Positions 8,017 to 17,250 of a stretch of DNA of 64,000 nucleotides are shown one piece after another (position 1 is the stretch's first letter; every line of letters begins with the position of its first letter). Origin of the DNA: Clostridium sp. BJN0013 (GTDB taxonomy: Bacteria > Bacillota > Clostridia > Clostridiales > Clostridiaceae); the NCBI RefSeq assembly GCF_040939125.1, contig NZ_CP162495.1, forward strand, positions 3,658,001 to 3,722,000. Direction: 5' to 3'. A program made the translations under genes and the position numbers. The notes below the pieces were generated by a model, which worked only from the letters and a program-made list of their open reading frames with translations, had not been told where the DNA came from and made no database searches.

Positions 8017-9270
8017 TTACTCCATAATCCTATAGGGACTATCTTTAGTTCCCTCACCATTAATTGGAGTTACTTCACTTTTTAAATATAGGACAGGTGC
8101 CACTCCACCCGTACCATCATTTGCATTATCACCATATATACCATCTTCTCCTACGGCCCGTACAATATCAGAATAATCTGCAGAAGGAGTGCGTAACCAG
8201 TACCAGGAAATACTGTTATCTTCTATGGAACTTTTTTTATATTGCCATGTTCTATCATAAACAAAATTTTTCACTTCTTTTGTTGAAAGTAAAAAAACTT
8301 TATCTGTAACGTTCTTATAATAGCTGGAATCATAATTTTTTATACAATCTGTAATTTTTGTATTGTATTTATATAATTCTCTACCTCCCTCCATTATCTC
8401 CTTATCTATGTGGGCCAGTATGCACCTATGGGTTACTTCCCTTATACTATTCCTCTCTTCATATGTAAAATTATACAGAAATCCTGGTTGCTTATCATAA
8501 GAATTATAAGATACATGATCCCTATCTGGTAATTGACTGCTGTATTTCACTTCTCTATCATGGGAATTAAGCCACTGCCTTAAATTGGATTTCTCCCAAT
8601 AATTACTTCCAAAACCTATCCTGTCATCATCCCCTCTGCCATCCGTTTTATCCCCACTGGCATCAAAAGCTTTAAAACAGATTATTTTTTCTGAAAAAAT
8701 CATATATCCATTTACATCTTTATTTATTACTCTCCATAATATAGGACTGCCATTATATTTTCCAAATTCAATATAATCTCCTATATTTATTGATAAATGT
8801 ACATTCTTAACCTGAGTAGGAGTAAAAAAAATTCCTGCATACCAAACAGCTGTTCCAATAATAAAACAGATAAAAACATACTTTATTTTTATAGTTATTT
8901 TTGACTTAACCCTCTTATTTTTTTGTAATTTCAATACACCATTATTTTTTGCAGTTTGTTGGTACTTAAAATCTATGGATTTTAACCAGGTGTCTATAGC
9001 CCATAGAGCATCTTCCTTTGTGAAATCAAAATTATTATGGAGCTCATTTACTAATTGGTTATAATCATATTCATCTATTTCCTTTTTAGTGCCATTCAAA
9101 ATTTTAGACATAATATATGTATCTAAAACTTTAATCAAAATTCTAACTTCTCTTTCATATTGGCTGCATAAATCCATCAATAGTCCCTTTAGTCTTATTT
9201 TGTCATTACAAAGCTCCTTACCATATTCCTCAATTAAATTTTTCAATACTATTTCCACATCTTTTTTCAT
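8017..9270 (-). CDS. DUF6273 membrane protein linked to the Hsp70 cluster
   Basis: 417 residues. The N-terminal ~100 residues (KNLIEEYGKELCNDKIRLKG..., FTKEDALWAIDTW) form a helical domain that I have seen attached to Hsp70-type and stress genes in Clostridia. A single membrane helix follows (YVFICFIIGTAVWYAGIFF). The C-terminal ~220 residues start GDYIEFGKYNGSPILWRVI and end WLRTPS...VAPVLYLKS, the pattern of DUF6273, a formylglycine-enzyme/lectin-like extracellular fold. So the protein likely joins a cytoplasmic sensor domain to a surface domain. It is the last gene of the Hsp70-motor cluster, 36 bp or more after the OmpA-type gene. Function unknown. Confidence 0.7.
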   Translation of the reverse strand: MKKDVEIVLKNLIEEYGKELCNDKIRLKGLLMDLCSQYEREVRILIKVLDTYIMSKILNGTKKEIDEYDYNQLVNELHNNFDFTKEDALWAIDTWLKSIDFKYQQTAKNNGVLKLQKNKRVKSKITIKIKYVFICFIIGTAVWYAGIFFTPTQVKNVHLSINIGDYIEFGKYNGSPILWRVINKDVNGYMIFSEKIICFKAFDASGDKTDGRGDDDRIGFGSNYWEKSNLRQWLNSHDREVKYSSQLPDRDHVSYNSYDKQPGFLYNFTYEERNSIREVTHRCILAHIDKEIMEGGRELYKYNTKITDCIKNYDSSYYKNVTDKVFLLSTKEVKNFVYDRTWQYKKSSIEDNSISWYWLRTPSADYSDIVRAVGEDGIYGDNANDGTGGVAPVLYLKSEVTPINGEGTKDSPYRIME

Positions 9271-9306
9271 TTAAGGTTCACCTCTTACCTGTGAAGCGAC
9301 TAAAAA

Positions 9307-10044
9307 TTATTTTGAAAGAATACTGTCTATTTGTCTAATCGATTCTTCGTCTTTTAATCTAAACTTGAATATTACTCTTCTTGATTTTTCCTGATTCACG
9401 CTTCCATCAGAATTTTTAATAAGCTGACTTTTAGATTTTCCATTTGCAGTAATAATATTTTTTAAGATCTCCTTGCTGTAGCTGTCTAAATTTTTAAAAT
9501 TATTATTTAATATATAGTTTACTATACTATTTGCTCTTTTCTGTGATAGGTCCATATTGTAATCATAGTCTCCTACATCATCAGTATGTCCTTCAATGAC
9601 TATTTCTGAAACTGAACTTATATACTTAGGGGAAGTAAGCACATTAACATACTGAGGTATAAATTTGTCAAGACTGGATTTAAACTCCGGTCTTATATCT
9701 GATTTATTGAATTCAAAAAGCACATCACTGCTAAACACAATATCTCCTGTATTCTTATCTATATTAATATCCAATCCCGCACTTTGAAAAGATTTTCTTA
9801 TATCCTCAATGATACTTTGCCTTACTCCTATTATTTTTTCCACTTGCAGCCTGAGATTTTTCAATTGTTCCTGTTTCAAATTTAATTGGGCATGTTTTAC
9901 AGCATTAGTATAGATAAAAAATAATAATATAAATAACAATATGGTACTTAAAAGATCCGTAAATATGCGCCATATATTGCCATCATCCTTTGATGTTCTT
10001 ATTATTCTACTATACCTGCCAAACATTCTATCAAATCCTCTCAT
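9307..10044 (-). CDS. MotB/ZorB-like OmpA-domain membrane protein
   Basis: The frame opens at 10122, but that start lies inside the upstream gene. The Met at 10044 (or 10029) is more likely and gives ~245 residues. A single N-terminal membrane helix, IFTDLLSTILLFILLFFIY, carries an Asp near residue 30, at the position of the proton-accepting Asp of MotB and ZorB. A coiled-coil segment follows. The C-terminal OmpA/MotB peptidoglycan-binding domain has VLFEFNKSDIRPEF, IEGHTDDVGDYDYN and LSQKRANSIVNYIL. The gene directly upstream encodes a MotA/ExbB-type channel subunit, so the two should form an ion-driven motor anchored to the cell wall. Confidence 0.82.
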   Translation of the reverse strand: MRGFDRMFGRYSRIIRTSKDDGNIWRIFTDLLSTILLFILLFFIYTNAVKHAQLNLKQEQLKNLRLQVEKIIGVRQSIIEDIRKSFQSAGLDINIDKNTGDIVFSSDVLFEFNKSDIRPEFKSSLDKFIPQYVNVLTSPKYISSVSEIVIEGHTDDVGDYDYNMDLSQKRANSIVNYILNNNFKNLDSYSKEILKNIITANGKSKSQLIKNSDGSVNQEKSRRVIFKFRLKDEESIRQIDSILSK

Positions 10045-10081
10045 ATCCAAGTTTTTATCTCGTTTTAACCAATATATGGTA

Positions 10082-11352
10082 CTACTTTTTATAATCTTTA
10101 TTGAAATATTCCATCTTATCAACTATAGTATTTAAAATGGCTTCATGATTACTCTGATATTCTTTCATATCTTTATATATCTGGGCAAACATTTCACTTT
10201 TTTGTTCATTATATGCAACCATATAAATTTTAAATTCATCTATATATTTTACTTTCACACTATTATAAAAATCCTTCACTTCTTCTAAAAGTTTTTTCTG
10301 GTTACTTTCTAAATTATCAAGAGAAGAATAAAAATTATCAGTCAAATTATCTAATTTCTCGTATATATCCACATAACTTTTTTCCACCTTTTTTTGACCT
10401 TTATTAATATCTCTAACACAACCCTCTAAAATATCAAATTTTTTATCCAAATTATTTATACTTTTATTAAAAGTACCTGTAAGTCTACTAAAGCCTTTAA
10501 AAATCAAATCAAATCCTTCTACAGATTCTTCTAATCTTTTATTAAAACTTGTCATATATTCAATAGATTTTTGGAATTCCTTTGGAAAGTCAGAAAACTT
10601 TTTCACAAATTCATGAGTTTTCTCCATAGTATCTAAAGATTTATTCATAATTTCCCTGGAGATTTTGCCGAATTCATTTATAGTTTCATTATTTGATGCA
10701 GACAATTTTTCAATGGCTGTTTCTATTCTTTGAAAGGACTTCCTAAAATTATTTTTACGCAGTTTATTATCCATATAGTCCTGAAGCTTGACCATAATAT
10801 TCATCAATAATTGTTCTGCATCAAATACTCTGGTAATAAATGTGAGTATTAACGAAAATGCAATACCTACTATGCTGGCATAAAAAGCTACTCCCATGCC
10901 TGACAATATAGGGCTTATATTGTCTACAGTAAATTCTCCTGTTCTAAGAGAATTTAAAGATATGGTAAGCCCTGTAAATGTTCCTAAAACCCCCAGAGAA
11001 TAAATACAGATATGGTCATATTAATTACACTTATAATATTTATTACAGGAATGTTCAATTTATTGAATATCTTGTTATTTGATAAATATCTATAATTTGA
11101 AAAGTAAGCTTCTATATAAGATCGGGTATTGATATAATCGGATTTATTCACCATATTGCTATATCCTTCTATTAGATCTTCCACCCCATAAAAGGATTTT
11201 TTACAGATGCCTTCATCTATACTCTTTAGCCCCCTATAAACTATTCTGTAAAGAAATATATCAACTAAAAACATTATAACTTCTATAAAAAAAATTGCAC
11301 TACTAACATCACTGCTGAATATACCCTTTATAAAATTGGCCAGACCTGTCAT
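10082..11352 (-). pseudogene. MotA/ExbB/ZorA-like channel subunit with long helical tail (frameshifted at a G tract)
   Basis: Two frames encode one protein. The first (10984-11352) has an N-terminal membrane helix and ends at INMTISVFILWGF. The second continues in another frame with GVLGTFTGLTISLNSLRTG, then a third membrane helix (GVAFYASIVGIAFSLILTF) and ~200 residues of coiled coil. The join falls in a run of five C (five G on the coding strand) at 10990-10994. One extra G would restore a continuous protein of ~420 residues. The order of helices plus long tail resembles ZorA and MotA/TolQ proteins. As written the gene is broken. Sequence error, phase variation or programmed slippage are all possible, because the flanking genes are intact. 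Confidence 0.75.
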
Positions 11353-11376
11353 TAAAATTCCTCCCTTGAAGCCCTA

Positions 11377-13203
11377 TTATTTATTTTCAGATGCTTTAAG
11401 TAAAAGTCCTCCTTTTATTTTCTTCTCTGGAAATTTGCCCGGAGATTCTATATTTTTATTATATTCTTTTATAAATTTATCCTTCACACATTCTACATCA
11501 TTTATGGCTCGAGAACATATACTCTCAATTATATGTTCTTTTTGTAGTACCCTTTTAGGTACTCTTGATATATCATCAATAAATTTACACATATACTCTT
11601 CACAAACATCCTCACCAAGGGCAATAACATCCTTATAAGCATTTTTCGCCATAAAATTACCTGGTAATTGTTCCACTGCTTCGTCATAATGATCCGTGGG
11701 CATTCCATCAGTTATGAGAAATATTACAGGTAGTAAAGTTTTGTCATTTATCTTTAACTGATTTAATCCACTGGAAACCATCTCTATGGCACTACCCAGA
11801 GATGTTATACCCTCTGGTTTTATATCCTCATAAATACTATCATTTATTTTTTCTCCTATTTTTACGCTCCACACAGCAGTATCAGAAAATTTTATAATAC
11901 CAAAATTCACAATAATATTATCCAACCTGCATTTTTCTTCTATTTCTGGTATTACAAGCTTCATTCCTTCTTTCACATAGGTTAACCTATTATCAATATT
12001 CATAGATCCTGAACAATCTACCAGCCACATAAAATAAAGAGATTTTTTCATATTATCCATGGAAATAGAAATTTTCCTATTTAATGTCAGTATATTTGTT
12101 TTATAAGCCGCATAAATGGCTGCTCCATTTGATACAACTTCCTTGTAGTCTATATATTCATAAGTTTCTATTTTTCCCAGGGTACCTTCTAGAATATTAT
12201 CTATTATTTTAATTTTGCTGGAACCCCCTGCCTTAATTATTTTATGGATATCCTTTTTGGAGATTTTTGATAAGTCAATAGTATATTCAAGCATATTTTT
12301 TATGGATAATATATAGTGTTCAATACATCTATTTAGTTCCTTCAATGTAAGGGTTGTATCTAAAAAGTTTCCTGGAGGTATATTATAGAGCTTTATATAT
12401 GCCACTTCACTATCATAAGAAAGTATCTCCTTTGCTCTAACTATCTGCTCCATCAAATTTCTTCTACACAGATTAGCGGTTTTATGGTCATAATTACTAA
12501 AATCAAGGTGTTCTTTTTTAAGTATATAATCATAAAGTTCCTCATCAAAATCCAGTCCCCCTAAATTGCTATACCCTTCTGAAGCTAATATATTGAACTG
12601 AATTTCATCTTTTGTCTCTATAATCTTAAGAACAGTTATATCAAGACTTCCTCCCCCAAAATCAAACACAAGTATATTTTCTTCCCTTTTTTTATTTACA
12701 GGTATGTGCATTCCATAAGCTAGGGCCGCTGCTACAGGCTCTTTAATTGTTCCAACAAGTTCAATATCTGCTAATTTTGCCGCTTCCTCTATGATATTAC
12801 ATTGCTTATCCTTAAAATAACAAGGTACTGCGATCACTGCTCCCTGACATCTAAACTTACCTTCTGGTACAGTAGTCTTGATATTATTATAAATATATTT
12901 CAATATGGCAGAACATATATCTGTTGTTGTAAATTCCTTATTATCCAAAAATACAGTTTTTTGTCCATGCGCTATCATTCTTTTAATACTTAAAATATAA
13001 TTTTCAGGATGAAATACTCCTTTTGCCAAAGCCCCATTACCCACATCAAATTTTCCCTGTTTGAAATAAACTGCAGAAGGTACTGTATATTCCCCCATTG
13101 CACCATATATTTCTGCCTTTTTTCCATCCCATTTTGACACAGAGCTGTATGTGGTTCCAAAATCAATACCTACAACTGGATGATGCTGACAGTCATAATA
13201 CAA
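11377..13203 (-). CDS. Hsp70 ATPase domain fused to a von Willebrand factor A domain
   Basis: 608 residues. Residues ~10-370 are an Hsp70/actin-fold ATPase: GIDFGTTYSS phosphate-1 loop, AVPCYFKDKQ, EPVAAALAYG, FDFGGGSLD phosphate-2 loop and the adenosine motif AGGSSKI. There is no DnaK substrate-binding domain. A vWA domain starts at ~390 with a complete MIDAS: D396-x-S398-x-S400 (DCSGS), T467 in GITSLGS and D499 in LITDG. vWA domains bind proteins through a metal ion, so this looks like a chaperone ATPase with a built-in adhesion module. It lies 24 bp upstream of the channel gene and 34 bp after another Hsp70. I know of no characterised homologue. Confidence 0.85.
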   Translation of the reverse strand: MYYDCQHHPVVGIDFGTTYSSVSKWDGKKAEIYGAMGEYTVPSAVYFKQGKFDVGNGALAKGVFHPENYILSIKRMIAHGQKTVFLDNKEFTTTDICSAILKYIYNNIKTTVPEGKFRCQGAVIAVPCYFKDKQCNIIEEAAKLADIELVGTIKEPVAAALAYGMHIPVNKKREENILVFDFGGGSLDITVLKIIETKDEIQFNILASEGYSNLGGLDFDEELYDYILKKEHLDFSNYDHKTANLCRRNLMEQIVRAKEILSYDSEVAYIKLYNIPPGNFLDTTLTLKELNRCIEHYILSIKNMLEYTIDLSKISKKDIHKIIKAGGSSKIKIIDNILEGTLGKIETYEYIDYKEVVSNGAAIYAAYKTNILTLNRKISISMDNMKKSLYFMWLVDCSGSMNIDNRLTYVKEGMKLVIPEIEEKCRLDNIIVNFGIIKFSDTAVWSVKIGEKINDSIYEDIKPEGITSLGSAIEMVSSGLNQLKINDKTLLPVIFLITDGMPTDHYDEAVEQLPGNFMAKNAYKDVIALGEDVCEEYMCKFIDDISRVPKRVLQKEHIIESICSRAINDVECVKDKFIKEYNKNIESPGKFPEKKIKGGLLLKASENK

Positions 13204-13237
13204 AACTTACATCCCCTTCATTCATGATTTTACAATT

Positions 13238-14728
13238 TTAATATAACTTTAAGATCTCGGTTTTTTTTATTTTACTTTCCTTTTGCTCTACAATTACAAT
13301 AACAATTTGATCTTCCTTAACTTCAAAGGTTATATTTATCTCAAGAGTACGCTTAGGTGATGGAATAAGGCCTGAAACGTGTACTGTACCTATATGGGCA
13401 TTTTCTTTTGCAATTTTATGGTTTCCCTGATAAACTTGTATATCTACTTCTGTACAATTATCCTGATCTGTATAAAAAGTAAGAGTTTTTTTTGCAGGAG
13501 TTCTTCTATTTTCATGAATCAACACTACAAATTTCCCTTTGGCATCTTCAACCCCCAGGGCATGTGCAGTCACAGGAATAATTGCTATTTTCTTTCTGGT
13601 ATTTAAATTTCCAGTAAGATATGCCGCATATATGGCCGCCCCTTGAGAAACACATAAACTGGGATCAATGTCTGAATAAACCTTACCTTTTCCAACTATA
13701 TCATTTAACAGATTGTCAAACATGGGAATTTTACTGGAGCCACCAACCTTGATAACCTTATCTATATCCTCTGGTGTTGTATTAGCCTTATTTAATGTAT
13801 TTTTAATTATATTTTTTATCTTTTCATAGTAACTTTCTATAACTTCTTCAAATTCATCTCTGCTAAAATTTCTATCCACATTTACTCCTGGTATAACATT
13901 GAGAACTGCCATATATGCATTATCTGTAAAGCTCAATGTCTCCTTGGTTTTTATAGCTTCTGCCATAAGTGCCTGTTTTCCTCTCTTTCTCAATCTTTCA
14001 TTAGTTTCAGATTGAAAATCAATACCTTCAACTTCTATAATATGTTTTAAAAGGGCTCTATCAAAGTCCATACCTCCCAGCCTATCATCTCCTCCAATTC
14101 CAAGTACTTCAAAAATCAAATTTTCATTGTCCTCTTTCAATCTAAAGATTGTAAGGTCAAAAGTTCCTCCCCCTAAATCAAAAACAAGTATTGTTTCTTC
14201 TCTTTTAATATTATCTCTGCTGTGAAGACATCCATAGGCCAGTGCAGCAGCTATGGGTTCCTGAATTATACCTACAAGATTCAATCCTGCTTTTTTAGCT
14301 GCCTGTGAAGTATTTTCCAGCTGATTGGCTTTAAAATAATAAGGCACAGTAACTACAACTCCAGAGGCATTGTACACTCCTTCTGGAAACATATCCTGTA
14401 CACTTTTATATATATATTTGAGTATCATAGCAGAAACATCTATAGGTGAAAATTGTCTATCCCCGAATTTTATTTTTATATCTTTATTATCCATTAACCT
14501 TTTTACACCAATACAAACATTTGAAGGTTCAAAAATTCCGCTGTCAAAAGCCACAGTATCATAAATGAATTCCTTGCTTCTTTCATCAAAATAAACTACT
14601 GATTGAAAAACATTACTTCCTCTTGGAGAATATGTCTGAACCCCCTGCCCTGTCCAGAATGAAATAGAACTAAAAGTTGTTCCCAGATCAATTCCAATGA
14701 CTGGTCTATTTTGACTGTCATAAGGCAT
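13238..14728 (-). CDS. Hsp70-family ATPase lacking the lid domain (third Hsp70)
   Basis: 496 residues, against ~610 for DnaK. The ATPase domain is intact: GIDLGTTFSS at the start, VVTVPYYFKANQ, EPIAAALAYG, FDLGGGTFDL and VGGSSKIPMF. A short beta-type substrate domain follows (TPAKKTLTFYTDQDN..., GLIPSPKRTLEINITFEVKED). The alpha-helical lid is absent. It lies 39 bp after the coiled-coil gene and 34 bp before the Hsp70-vWA gene. Specialised Hsp70s of this kind usually act on one partner rather than as general chaperones; partners here are probably the neighbouring membrane proteins. Confidence 0.9.
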   Translation of the reverse strand: MPYDSQNRPVIGIDLGTTFSSISFWTGQGVQTYSPRGSNVFQSVVYFDERSKEFIYDTVAFDSGIFEPSNVCIGVKRLMDNKDIKIKFGDRQFSPIDVSAMILKYIYKSVQDMFPEGVYNASGVVVTVPYYFKANQLENTSQAAKKAGLNLVGIIQEPIAAALAYGCLHSRDNIKREETILVFDLGGGTFDLTIFRLKEDNENLIFEVLGIGGDDRLGGMDFDRALLKHIIEVEGIDFQSETNERLRKRGKQALMAEAIKTKETLSFTDNAYMAVLNVIPGVNVDRNFSRDEFEEVIESYYEKIKNIIKNTLNKANTTPEDIDKVIKVGGSSKIPMFDNLLNDIVGKGKVYSDIDPSLCVSQGAAIYAAYLTGNLNTRKKIAIIPVTAHALGVEDAKGKFVVLIHENRRTPAKKTLTFYTDQDNCTEVDIQVYQGNHKIAKENAHIGTVHVSGLIPSPKRTLEINITFEVKEDQIVIVIVEQKESKIKKTEILKLY

Positions 14729-14767
14729 GTTATTACCTCCCTCCTAAATATGAAATCTATATTCACA

Positions 14768-15604
14768 TCAATGATCCTGAGCCATGTACTTATACACTAT
14801 TACTTCTGCAGGCCTTACTATATGCCTATACTCTTCCGTATATATCATATCTTTGTAAATATATCCGTACCTGGCAACCTCATAAATCCTTCCATGAAAA
14901 TCACTATTGTCAGTTTCCTGAACATCAAACACTTTATGAGTTGTATAATTATACATTTCAAATTTTTCTACTTTGATTCTAGTTATATCCAGAGACTTTA
15001 ACAACTCTTCCATTTTTTCAAGTAATTTTTCATAGACGGTTTTTATAAGTTCAATAATTTTGTTAACCTCTCCATTTAAATCAGTATAGTCAATTCCTGC
15101 CTTTATACCGTCTATAATATTTAGTAAATACATATTTATAAACTTAAAATAATCCTCACTTAGTTTATCTCTATTACCTCTTACGGTACACATATTATTA
15201 TAGTTTTCATTTGCAACGGCTTGAATTTGTAATAAATCTTTTTCCTGTACTTCACAAAACTCTATTAAATCAGGTATATCCAGTAATGAACTACCATGAA
15301 ACATTTTTCCATTAACCTCTAATACGTTATTTAACATCCTTGGCACCATATAAATACCCTTGCTCTTGTCCTTATATAAATTTTTGATATTTTCTTTCAC
15401 AAGTATTTTTTCTAAATTGTTGTATTGAATATTGAATTCGTTTATAATACCGGAAATTTCCCCTATATACTTTTCCATATTTTTCGAGAATTTCTCCCAC
15501 CTTTGGATCCAGTCATAATATTGTTCTTTTAATATATTAAATTGTTTCAAATCATATTGAAACTGATGCTTAAATTTTATAACATCCTGATTTATATCCT
15601 CCAA
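14768..15604 (-). CDS. Uncharacterised helical protein of the Hsp70 cluster
   Basis: 278 residues, mostly charged and helical with likely coiled coils in residues 1-75 and 160-210 (EKLLEKMEELLKSLDITR). No signal peptide or membrane helix. The C-terminus is aromatic (YEVARYGYIYKDMIYTEEYRH). I recognise no domain. It sits between two Hsp70 genes with 39- and 53-bp gaps, so it is probably an adaptor or client holding the complex together, perhaps a J-protein-like or nucleotide-exchange role. It has no HPD motif, so it is not a classical DnaJ. Confidence 0.7.
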   Translation of the reverse strand: MEDINQDVIKFKHQFQYDLKQFNILKEQYYDWIQRWEKFSKNMEKYIGEISGIINEFNIQYNNLEKILVKENIKNLYKDKSKGIYMVPRMLNNVLEVNGKMFHGSSLLDIPDLIEFCEVQEKDLLQIQAVANENYNNMCTVRGNRDKLSEDYFKFINMYLLNIIDGIKAGIDYTDLNGEVNKIIELIKTVYEKLLEKMEELLKSLDITRIKVEKFEMYNYTTHKVFDVQETDNSDFHGRIYEVARYGYIYKDMIYTEEYRHIVRPAEVIVYKYMAQDH

Positions 15605-15657
15605 TTCATCTCACCTCCAACTATTACTATATCTATTTCACTGTATGTTAAGCATTT

Positions 15658-17226
15658 CTATTCCTTAATTACATTTAACGTTATTTCTTCCTGAGATCCT
15701 GTACCTAGTGCAGCAGCAGTTACCTTTACAATATTTTCCTCATTTACTTCAAACTTAACAGTTATTTTTTCGGCTCCTTTTGGTGCAGGAGGAATATTAC
15801 TTAATTTGAACTCTCCTATAAATGTTGCTTTGTCCCTGCCTTCATCATCTTTTTCATTTACAAAAGCTATATCTTCTGATGATTGATATACGTATATAGT
15901 AACTTCTGTCTGTGCATCCTTTTGGGTTTTATATTCCTTTTCTCTAATTACAGAAGCCTTTTTGGGTATTTCTGTGCCCTTTTCTATTATATTAGAAAAT
16001 TCCATACCTTCTGTCATAATACCTAGATTATGAGTTACAATATTAAAAACATCTCCTTCACGAGGAGTTCCCATAGAAGCTGCAAATATTGCCGCCCCTT
16101 CTGCTACTATAGTAATAGGATTAAAATCACTATAAGGTTCTACTTTAAAAACTTCTTTAATTCTACTTTTAACTAAAGGAACTAAAGAGGAACCCCCTAC
16201 TAAGATCACCTTGTCAATATCCTCCATAGAAAGTTTTGCATTATCAAGGGCTAATTTTACACTTTCATCAGTCTTATCAATTAGAGGAGAAATAGCCTGT
16301 TCAAAAGTATCTCTGGTAATTTCCATATCCAAATGCAACAGCTCCCCTTCTCCTGTCTGAATTATATTAGGTAAAAGTACATTGGCGCTATTGTTAAAAC
16401 TCAATTCAATTTTTACATTTTCAGCAATTTCTTTTAATTTTTGCTGTGCAGCTTTCATTTTTTTCTTGCTGATGCCTTGATCTCTTTCCATATCCAATAG
16501 GTCGATACCCTTATTTTTCAGTTTAAAATCCTCATTTATAATTTCCATAATACTTCTGTCAAAATCATCTCCCCCCAGCTTTGATATACCTTCTTTGGAT
16601 AAAATCTCATACTTATCTCTATCTAAATTATTTTTTTTAGTCTGTATCTTTAGTATACAAACATCAAAAGTTCCCCCTCCTAAATCATATACTAAAACAT
16701 TCTGATCTTTATTGGAATCAAATCCATACATAATGGCTGCAGCCACAGGTTCTTCCAAAAGAGCCAACACATTTAAGCCTGCCATTTCCGCTGCCTTTCT
16801 AGTAGCTAATTTTGCATTGTCTGTAAAATTGGCCGGCACACATATTACCACATCATATAAACTTCCTTCTGATTCAAAGTCTTTCTGCTCATAGGCTGCA
16901 TCTACAAGTTTTGAAAGAATTTCAGAAGCTATTTGTTCCGGACTATAGGTTTTTTCAAAAATAGACAGTTCATATCCTTCCTCCCCCATATGTCTTTTAA
17001 TTGAACTAACAGTATTCATAGGATCAAGCATAGCCCTGCCTTTAGCTTCTTCTCCTACAAGTTTTGTATTCTTATCAATAAATGATACCACCGATGGCAT
17101 GTACTCTTTTCCATTTATTTTAAACACTCTAGTTCTACCATTTTCATACACTGAAACTACTGAAGTTGAAGTACCCAGATCTATACCTAATTTATATTTA
17201 CTATACTTTATTTCTAAGCCTGCCAT
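15658..17226 (-). CDS. Hsp70-family ATPase lacking the lid domain (second Hsp70)
   Basis: 522 residues. It has GIDLGTSTSVV, VVICVPANFTDNAK, EEPVAAAIMYG, VYDLGGGTFDV, KLGGDDFDR and LVGGSSLVPLV, the complete Hsp70 ATPase signature set. A beta-sandwich substrate domain (IPKKASVIREKEYKTQKDAQ..., IPPAPKGAEKITVKFEV) closes the protein, with no helical lid. It follows the first Hsp70 by 24 bp on the same strand. Sequence differs clearly from its two Hsp70 neighbours, so the three paralogues are old and probably not interchangeable. Confidence 0.9.
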   Translation of the reverse strand: MAGLEIKYSKYKLGIDLGTSTSVVSVYENGRTRVFKINGKEYMPSVVSFIDKNTKLVGEEAKGRAMLDPMNTVSSIKRHMGEEGYELSIFEKTYSPEQIASEILSKLVDAAYEQKDFESEGSLYDVVICVPANFTDNAKLATRKAAEMAGLNVLALLEEPVAAAIMYGFDSNKDQNVLVYDLGGGTFDVCILKIQTKKNNLDRDKYEILSKEGISKLGGDDFDRSIMEIINEDFKLKNKGIDLLDMERDQGISKKKMKAAQQKLKEIAENVKIELSFNNSANVLLPNIIQTGEGELLHLDMEITRDTFEQAISPLIDKTDESVKLALDNAKLSMEDIDKVILVGGSSLVPLVKSRIKEVFKVEPYSDFNPITIVAEGAAIFAASMGTPREGDVFNIVTHNLGIMTEGMEFSNIIEKGTEIPKKASVIREKEYKTQKDAQTEVTIYVYQSSEDIAFVNEKDDEGRDKATFIGEFKLSNIPPAPKGAEKITVKFEVNEENIVKVTAAALGTGSQEEITLNVIKE

Positions 17227-17250
17227 TTCTATTCCCCTCCTAAAAAATTA

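Noticed and set aside
8064-8309. Plus-strand His/Tyr-rich frame in the DUF6273 gene
   Set aside because: Antisense shadow of a well-supported gene.
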